Shown here: piece by piece, positions 58,263-64,000 of the stretch
Position numbering within the stretch: the stretch's first letter is position 1
How the letters are laid out: each line of letters starts with the position of its first letter
NCBI GenBank assembly: GCA_032433765.1
Contig: JAVIAB010000160.1
Coordinates: forward strand, 34,629,702 to 34,693,701
Length of the DNA: 64,000 nucleotides
From: Megaustenia siamemsis
Taxonomy: Eukaryota; Mollusca; Gastropoda; Stylommatophora; Ariophantidae
Direction: 5' to 3'
Program-made: the position numbers and the translations under genes
The notes under the pieces: generated by a model
The model's input: the letters and a program-made list of their open reading frames with translations, nothing else
Databases searched by the model: none
Told to the model about the DNA's origin: nothing

Positions 58263-58465
58263 CTACAACCTACTGAAAGTAATATTGGAAGGGAAAATAA
58301 ATGGTAATAGAGGCAGACCAAGACTAACATGGACGAGTAACATCAAAAGATGGACACGACAGCCTATACACGACAACCTGCACCATCAAAGCAAGAGACA
58401 GGGCGGAATGGCGCTCCATGGTAGCCAACCTTTGATGTGGAGACGGCACTCACTGATGAGTGTTT
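58263..58465 (+). mobile_element. LINE C fragment joined to LINE B
   Basis: Starts caacctactgaaagtaat and encodes VILEGKINGNRGRPRLTWTS then NIKRWTRQP, the C tail. It abuts the B piece ending at 58262 with no spacer. Confidence 0.75.
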
Positions 58466-58567
58466 TAATTATAATCATAAAACCGTTGATTCAAGAGTGA
58501 ATGAAGAATTCCCGAGGAAACTACTTTCCACTCATTAATTTTATTGGAATTGTTTGAAACTGGGATG

Positions 58568-58930
58568 GTTATGGAAGGTCCCGGTATCACTGCAAACGAA
58601 TTAAAATCCACAATTGCTCAACCGCATGTGCCAGTGGAATCATCCGAATTAATATCTCATCTCCAAAACAAAGAAAGGTAGCTGTAGTCCTCATCATAGC
58701 AGTCTCAGCACACGCCAAAAGGCATAAGGCAAAACCGCACAGAAAGTGAACACACCATCTGTTCCCCGTCATACGATATCTTCACTCATTGTAAGCAATC
58801 GGAATATCGAAAGACGATCAAGACGGATGAAACGCACTGCTCACGGTGTGCACAGAGCACTTAACTCAGTAGCTCCGGTAGTAAGCCGGACTTTATTGGA
58901 TCCTGGACACAAAATATGAACATTCTGGAA
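58568..58930 (+). repeat. E-type dispersed repeat, copy 3
   Basis: Encodes GPGITANELKSTIAQ and, later, MKRTAHGVHRALNSVAPVVS, in the same order as the copy in 48686-49752. Left borders of the two coincide (gttatggaagg). One frame change lies between the two peptides. Unknown protein. Confidence 0.6.
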
Positions 58931-58971
58931 TAGTTTATACATGACATCGTTCTTGGTGAATTATTCTTATA

Positions 58972-59185
58972 CAATCAATATTTTTCGAGCACATCATGAG
59001 AAAGTTGGAATACTTGGTTACAACTGTCAAAATAAAGGGAAAGAGAGATCGCAGACGACAAAGAGAGAAAATGCTGGATGGTTTGGTGTCATGGCATGGA
59101 AAACAGTCAACAACAGAACTGATACGATGCATGGTAGATAGAAGATTCTGGAAGGCCATGATCGCCTACGCCAACCGATATGGCA
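58972..59185 (+). mobile_element. LINE B fragment (3' end)
   Basis: Forward B tail with LVTTVKIKGKRDRRRQREKM, VSWHGKQSTTELIRCMVDRR and FWKAMIAYANRYGR, then TGA TGA TGA. 5'-truncated. Confidence 0.85.
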
Positions 59186-59189
59186 GATG

Positions 59190-60054
59190 ATGATGATTCT
59201 TAAACATGAAAGTAGAAGATGAGTATAAGACGTGACTGCCAGGCGAATTTAACTATATCGACATATAAATATTTGGCAACAATTTTCATGTGGAACAGCT
59301 ACTTTGACACATTAATCTACTTATTATTATTAATAAGTAAAAGCAAACGCTTTATACAGAGCTTCACAGCAGGAGGTAATCTGATCATCAGAAGCAGACA
59401 AACACATTAATGTCTTTTTCGTGGTGGCAGCAGTCTAAAATGGCTTGTATTTGAAAAGTCCTTTTATATAGACTCGCGTACATGTTGTTTTTTGTCATGG
59501 CGTAATTCGGCACGAAGGAGTGGATCGGTAACTGCTAATAGGTGATAAATATAGGTCGAGCTATGAACTTCAATCCTTTGGACTGTCAGTATAGCAAACG
59601 TCGAGTGTGGCTCACCTACGGTCGACTATGTAATTTCTTGTCGTTTACAGTAATCTATTCGGATAATCAAAGATTAAACTATGGCTATGCTGTTGATTTA
59701 CATGGGAGTCAGAAGTGGTCGATGTGTAAACTAGTAGTCTAATCGTCTGAACATCAGGTTATTCTGAGATTGTTGATATGTCTCGGTTTTCTCCAGAGCG
59801 AGCATGATACTCTTTCGGCTGACTCAGCAATAACCTTCATGGGTTTTGTTCGCATACTCCTCTTAATTCCTAGACTCTTTAATATGCCGTAGAGGGACAC
59901 TATTTTCTACAGCGAACACTCTAACCTGGAGCCCCTGCTGTCCCAGCTCGGTGGCGAGATCATTGTATTTGATTAGTTTAAATATATGCTGTTCCTCTAT
60001 CCTGGTTTTGAATGGCACTGTGAGTTCCATTAGGATGACGTGGGTCATTACTAT
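59190..60054. other. Upstream of MMACHC, nothing recognised
   Basis: Only short open frames with no family resemblance. The ~870 bp contain no identifiable repeat. Confidence 0.4.
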
Positions 60055-60240
60055 ACTAAAATAGGATAAGGGAGAAGAGCAAGAGACAGACCCAGAGTAA
60101 GATGAACAGACAACATCAAAGAAACGTTACAAAAGTATCAATTGACAATAAATGAAGCTGCAGAAAGGGTGAGAGCCAGAACTTTCTCCCTCAGCATCCG
60201 AACGTGTACAAGAGGAAGTGAAGAAATAAATAAGCAAAGA
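60055..60240 (+). mobile_element. LINE G fragment (C-terminal tail)
   Basis: Forward frame reads RARDRPRVR then, after a stop, TDNIKETLQKYQLTINEAAE, RVRARTFSLSIRTCTRGSEE and INKQR, the end of yet another non-LTR RT. Confidence 0.55.
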
Positions 60241-60597
60241 CAAATTATTATTACTTACTCATGATGGAATATTAGAAACACGTATAGGAAATGCTAAACA
60301 ACGACCCATAGGACCAAGTAGTAATGGCGTCGTGTCAATTGTAAAAAGAACACAAATTTGTCAGTTACAAGATCTACAGGCCTTGTAAAACACATTCTAC
60401 AGGGCACAGTATTCTTTTGTGCCAGACAAAAGACAAAGGAAGAGATGGGAAGACATCATCTGAAAACGAACATGATTAGCCTTCGTCACATCTCAGTGCT
60501 AAAACATGGATGAATGCGAGAACTTTAAATCCACTCGTGTTCTAGGAAAGAAAACTATTTGCTTTTGAAAATGTATACCTCCGAAGGCTCTTAAACA
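60241..60597. other. Unassigned sequence between LINE G and the Tc1 element
   Basis: No feature that I can name; no long frame. Confidence 0.4.
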
Positions 60598-62133
60598 TAT
60601 ACTGTCCAAAAAAAGAAACGCATAGGTACTGATGACCAAATTTTAGGCATAACTTTGACATTCAATAACTTTATTATTTAATGACCACAGTGTTCAAATT
60701 GCACATAAGAATACCTTAGGGTACTTGCTTTCCATTTACAGTTGTCGTGCATCTGTGTGACAAATTTTTTTAGTCCCATGGGTTCTCATGTTAGTATGGT
60801 GTGTGGCCTCCTCTTGCATCGATCAGCGACTGGCATCTCCTTGTCATAGATGCGATCAAATGTCTGATGTGGGCCTGTGGTATGGTTGCCCACTCTTCCT
60901 GCAGTGACTGAAACAGATCACGACGATTGGCTGGAGAAACGTTTCGGTGACAAAGACGTCTTTGCAGCTCATCCCATAGATGCTCGATTGGGTTCATGTC
61001 TGGAGACAGCGATGGCCAGGGAAGGGTGGGAATGTTGTTGGTAGTCAAGAACTGTGTGGTGAACCGTACAGAATGGGGTCTGGCGTTGTCCTGTTGAAAC
61101 ACAGACCTCTGCGGTGCCAAAACTGGAACGACATAGGTGCAAGAATTTCATTGACGTATCGTTGCGCATTCAAGCCTCCTTCAATCTGCACCAAAGGACT
61201 CCTTCCGTTGAAATTGATCATTCCCCACACCATTACACCTCCACCACCGTGCGGCGGAGCTTCATCAACGCAATTTTGGGCAAAACGTTCATTAGGCCTA
61301 CGGTATACCCTTCTCCGTCTGTCATGGCGTTGCAACAAAAAGGAAGATTTGTCACTAAACCAGATACGTCTCCATTGATTGTCGATTGTCCAGGGCCGAT
61401 GCTGGTTGGCCCAAAGAAGTCGATTTTGGCGATGGCGGCGCGTTAAGACAGGTCCTCGGTGAGGTCGTCGTGCCATAAGTCCAGCGTCATGCAGTCTATT
61501 CCGGACAGTTTGCTCAGACACACGGCGTCCTGCAAGCAATGACTGCGCACTAGAGGAAGCTGTTGTAAACCTGTTTCTGAGGTGATGAACCCGAATAAAG
61601 CGATCTTCAGCTGCTGTTGTCACCCTGGGTCGCCCACTGCGGTGCCGGTCTTCAACTGAGCCAGTGGCTTGGAAACGGTGCCAAAGTCGACTGATGGTAC
61701 TCTGCTGCACGTTTAGATGCCTGGCAACCTGATTTTGACTTTCGCCTGCTTGCAGACGACCGATAGCAATGTTTCGTAAATTTAGCGATAGACACGCCAT
61801 AATTGTTTGCTTAAAATTTAAATGAATTTGTTTGTGTAACCTCATCCTTTTATAGGGCTTCATTTGCGTGGGAAGTGAGCTGTGTTTACCAAAAAAATCA
61901 CGATTTTTCCATGAACGCAACGTGAGTTATGTTAAAAAAAATGCGTGATTAACAAGGGCAGCTACTGCGTTCTGACTATGCAAAAGAATCTCGAAATTTA
62001 CGCTTAATCCTTGACCTGTATCTTGTTGACAAATTTTGGTTTGGTTTGAGATACCCCGAAAAAATTTTTTTTCTAAAAAGATATAAATAATTAAGCTTGT
62101 ACAAGCTATGCGTTTCTTTTTTTGGACAGTATA
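60598..62133 (-). mobile_element. Tc1-type DNA transposon with perfect 26 bp TIRs
   Basis: Element 60600-62131 (1532 bp) between TA dinucleotides at 60598-60599 and 62132-62133. The inverted repeats 60600-60625 and 62106-62131 are identical (tactgtccaaaaaaagaaac plus gcatag). One transposase gene inside on the minus strand. Perfect repeats imply a recent arrival. Confidence 0.95.
60791..61800 (-). pseudogene. Tc1 transposase (DD34E) with one frameshift
   Basis: Cut-and-paste transposase. ATG at 61800. Paired helix-turn-helix part: NIAIGRLQAGESQNQVARHL, QQSTISRLWHRF and a GRPR-like linker (RSGRPRVTTAAED). Catalytic triad: IWFSDKSSF (D1), FQQDNARPH (D2) and SPDMNPIEHLWDEL (E), with 34 residues between D2 and E. 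The frame breaks once, near 61125 between D1 and D2, and resumes to the stop at 60791. Otherwise complete (~335 aa), so it is one indel from intact; sequencing error is an alternative. Confidence 0.9.
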
Positions 62134-62139
62134 CATTGG

Positions 62140-62935
62140 GGAGACACTACACTCTCAACCAGCGGAGAAAGGTGCACACATTTTAGAGCAGAGGTAATGG
62201 GGAACCTGCACAAACTCTCAACACACAAGAGTTCCCAAGTCCAAAAATTGTCATTCTCACCGATGCAAAGTCAGTCATACAAGAAATGTAAAACCCAAAA
62301 TAGGACAGACTCATCACAGAAATAAAATAAAAACATATGTTCATTGTGAGAAAAGACAGAACTCGCCCTGCAGTGGAAACCGGCATACTGTGGCATTACT
62401 GGAAATGAGAAAGCATATGCACTCTCAGAAGAAGGTAGGGGCCTTCAACAGTCCAACTAACACCAGAGCCTCAAAGAAAAAAAAAAGACAACATTGAAGC
62501 AAGGTAGGAAAACAGAATGGAGGAAGTTATATAGAAAATATGAGCCAGAACATGACAGCTTAAACAAACTCAGCAGACATGAGCAGATCAAGATATTCAG
62601 ACTCAGAACAGGTCACTGTGGTATCAGAGCACACTTACACATGGCAGGACTTAGTGATTTTGCAACATGTGACTACAGAACATCCAAACAAACTCTAGAC
62701 CATACACGATAGAGCTGCAGCACTCTGAACAACCTAAGAACACAAATATAGTCCATAGAAACAAGCCTATACGACAAGCTATGTGGAACCGGCGATGACC
62801 TCAAACACACCGTCTTCTTCGTGTCCCAAGCTGGTTTAAATGTCTCAATGCAGAGCAATATCTGATCGCAGCAGAAGAAGAGACGTACACAAAATGAAAC
62901 TATAAGAGAAAAACAAATAAACAAAGAATAAGTGT
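62140..62935 (+). mobile_element. LINE F fragment (RNase H and C-terminal tail), degraded
   Basis: Forward strand: an LQWKPAYCGITGNEKAYALS block (RNase H) at about 62360-62425, then LNKLSRHEQIKIFRLRTGHC at about 62550. It is colinear with the F copy at 13281-14200. Several stops. It begins right after the Tc1 element. Confidence 0.7.
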
Positions 62936-63389
62936 CCATCTAATATGGTAAACTTGAACACGTGGAAGTACATCATCATCATGTAGGCTACTCTAAGAAT
63001 TTGAGAAAGAATTTAGAGTGAACGAAAGAAGCTTCCAGTGGATACCTCGTGTCAAAGGGAAATGAGAAGGAAGACCAAGATAACATTTACGTTGACACAT
63101 TAATAGAGAAGATTCAACTATAGACTTATAAATAAAAGAAGACATAGTAGATGGTCACTGGAGTGAGTAGTCAGCTATGAAGTTGTTCTGACCTGTCCCA
63201 TATTCATTCTATGTGCTGTGTTCCGCCCAAGAAGGACTAACATTTCTAAACAGAGAGCAGCTGTGAATGTTGGAAGAACAATTTGTAAAGACACCGTGAA
63301 GAACGATACTCCAAAGACAACCAAAACTAACGAAATGATACAGTGATTTCCAGCTTAGTTAGCCTTATTTGTTAAGACAGATTCAGATC
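62936..63389. other. Unassigned, possible LINE remnants
   Basis: Phrases such as agaagcttccagtggatacc and gatggtcactggagtgagta hint at a degraded RT tail, but I cannot place it in a family. Confidence 0.35.
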
Positions 63390-64000
63390 AATCTATCTAT
63401 CTTTCGTTCGCCTGAAGTATTGTCCATATCTGCAATGTCGTTTCCTGTATAAATGTTACTGTCTTTTGTAATTCTTGTAGTGGCCCAAACAGTTCTGTCT
63501 GTAGTGTTGTATCTATGGACCAATTGGTTTTCCTCAGTCTACTATATTCAGTGCAGTCTTGAAGTATGTGTTTAGCATTCTGGAGTGCCTGTCCACATGT
63601 ACATGTAGTTGAGGTGCCGATCTTGAATTTTGTAAACATGTGACAATGGAGTCGACTGTGTCGTGTTCTGAGGCGTATAATGATAACTTGTTCATATCTA
63701 TTCATATTATGAAAGGCATCCTAATTTGGGGCTTGTGGTCCTCTGATTGATTTGATTATCTGTTTCTTATGATGGTATGTAACCGGTGTATTTAGTTGTG
63801 TGTCTGTTGAACCTTCCTTTGCCAACTGATCTGCTTTCTCATTTCCTGGTATTCCACAGTGAGAGGGGATCCACTGCAGGACAACCCTGTGGTGCTTGCA
63901 GAGTTCAGTCAATAAGGTCTGCAGATGTGGTAATTTTCTGGATTGTAGTGCCTGGGGTACTGATCCTGCATCTGTCAAAAACACTACAGGCTGTGGGCTA
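63390..64000 (-). mobile_element. LINE F copy (RNase H and CCHC-like tail), runs off window end
   Basis: Minus strand: FLTDAGSVPQALQS (last RNase H Asp), VVLQWIPSHCGIPGNEKADQ (catalytic His context) and LAKEGSTDTQ, then one in-frame TAG at 63723-63721, then MNRYEQVIIIRLRTRHSRLH and TCTCGQALQNAKHILQDC (zinc-binding Cys/His). The stop at 63399-63397 lies in the tail (TAGATAGATAG). RNase H after RT is known in I/R1/Jockey-type LINEs. One stop and truncation by the window end. Confidence 0.85.

Noticed and set aside
59542..59742. 66 aa plus-strand frame upstream of MMACHC
   Set aside because: No recognisable domain and no splice or promoter evidence; length is expected by chance.

Overview
The window is eukaryotic nuclear DNA: AT-rich, full of introns, microsatellites, minisatellites and retroelement debris, with only two recognisable host genes and no rRNA or intact tRNA gene. 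The mix of RTE-like LINEs, tRNA-derived SINEs, an RNase H-bearing LINE and a Tc1 element suggests an invertebrate animal, most likely a mollusc. That assignment is inference from repeat style and protein similarity, not a database match.

Host genes. The last five coding exons of UDP-galactose 4-epimerase (GALE) lie on the + strand between 2071 and 15391; the NAD-binding and catalytic half lies upstream of the window. MMACHC (cblC, cobalamin processing) lies on the - strand in four coding exons between 57415 and 43414. The genes point towards each other with about 28 kb between their stop codons, and I see no other host gene there.

Repeats, with working labels used throughout. A: a young RTE-like LINE with a (TAGA)n tail (near-full copy 50473-53630; 5'-truncated copies with target-site duplications at 2519, 9765 and 28000). 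B: an older RTE-like LINE with a (TGA)n tail. C: a third LINE. D and G: other LINE 3' ends. F: an RNase H LINE. T: a tRNA-headed SINE with ten copies, mostly with 11-14 bp target-site duplications. U: a second tRNA-type SINE. E: an unrecognised dispersed repeat that encodes the same short peptide in three places. S: an unclassified ~340 bp repeat. There is also a Tc1 element with 26 bp perfect inverted repeats and a MITE-like insertion.

The most striking region is MMACHC intron 1 (47920-57265). LINE A sits inside LINE B, which sits inside LINE C. Each step has a direct repeat at its borders, and removing each insertion rejoins an open frame. The A copy starts with a perfect 38 bp inverted repeat (2 bp of it from the target duplication). 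Also notable are a composite SINE with two tRNA-like heads in one target-site duplication (22325-22694), an inverted pair of B fragments suggesting twin priming, and a 16-fold TATAAATA minisatellite in the last GALE intron.
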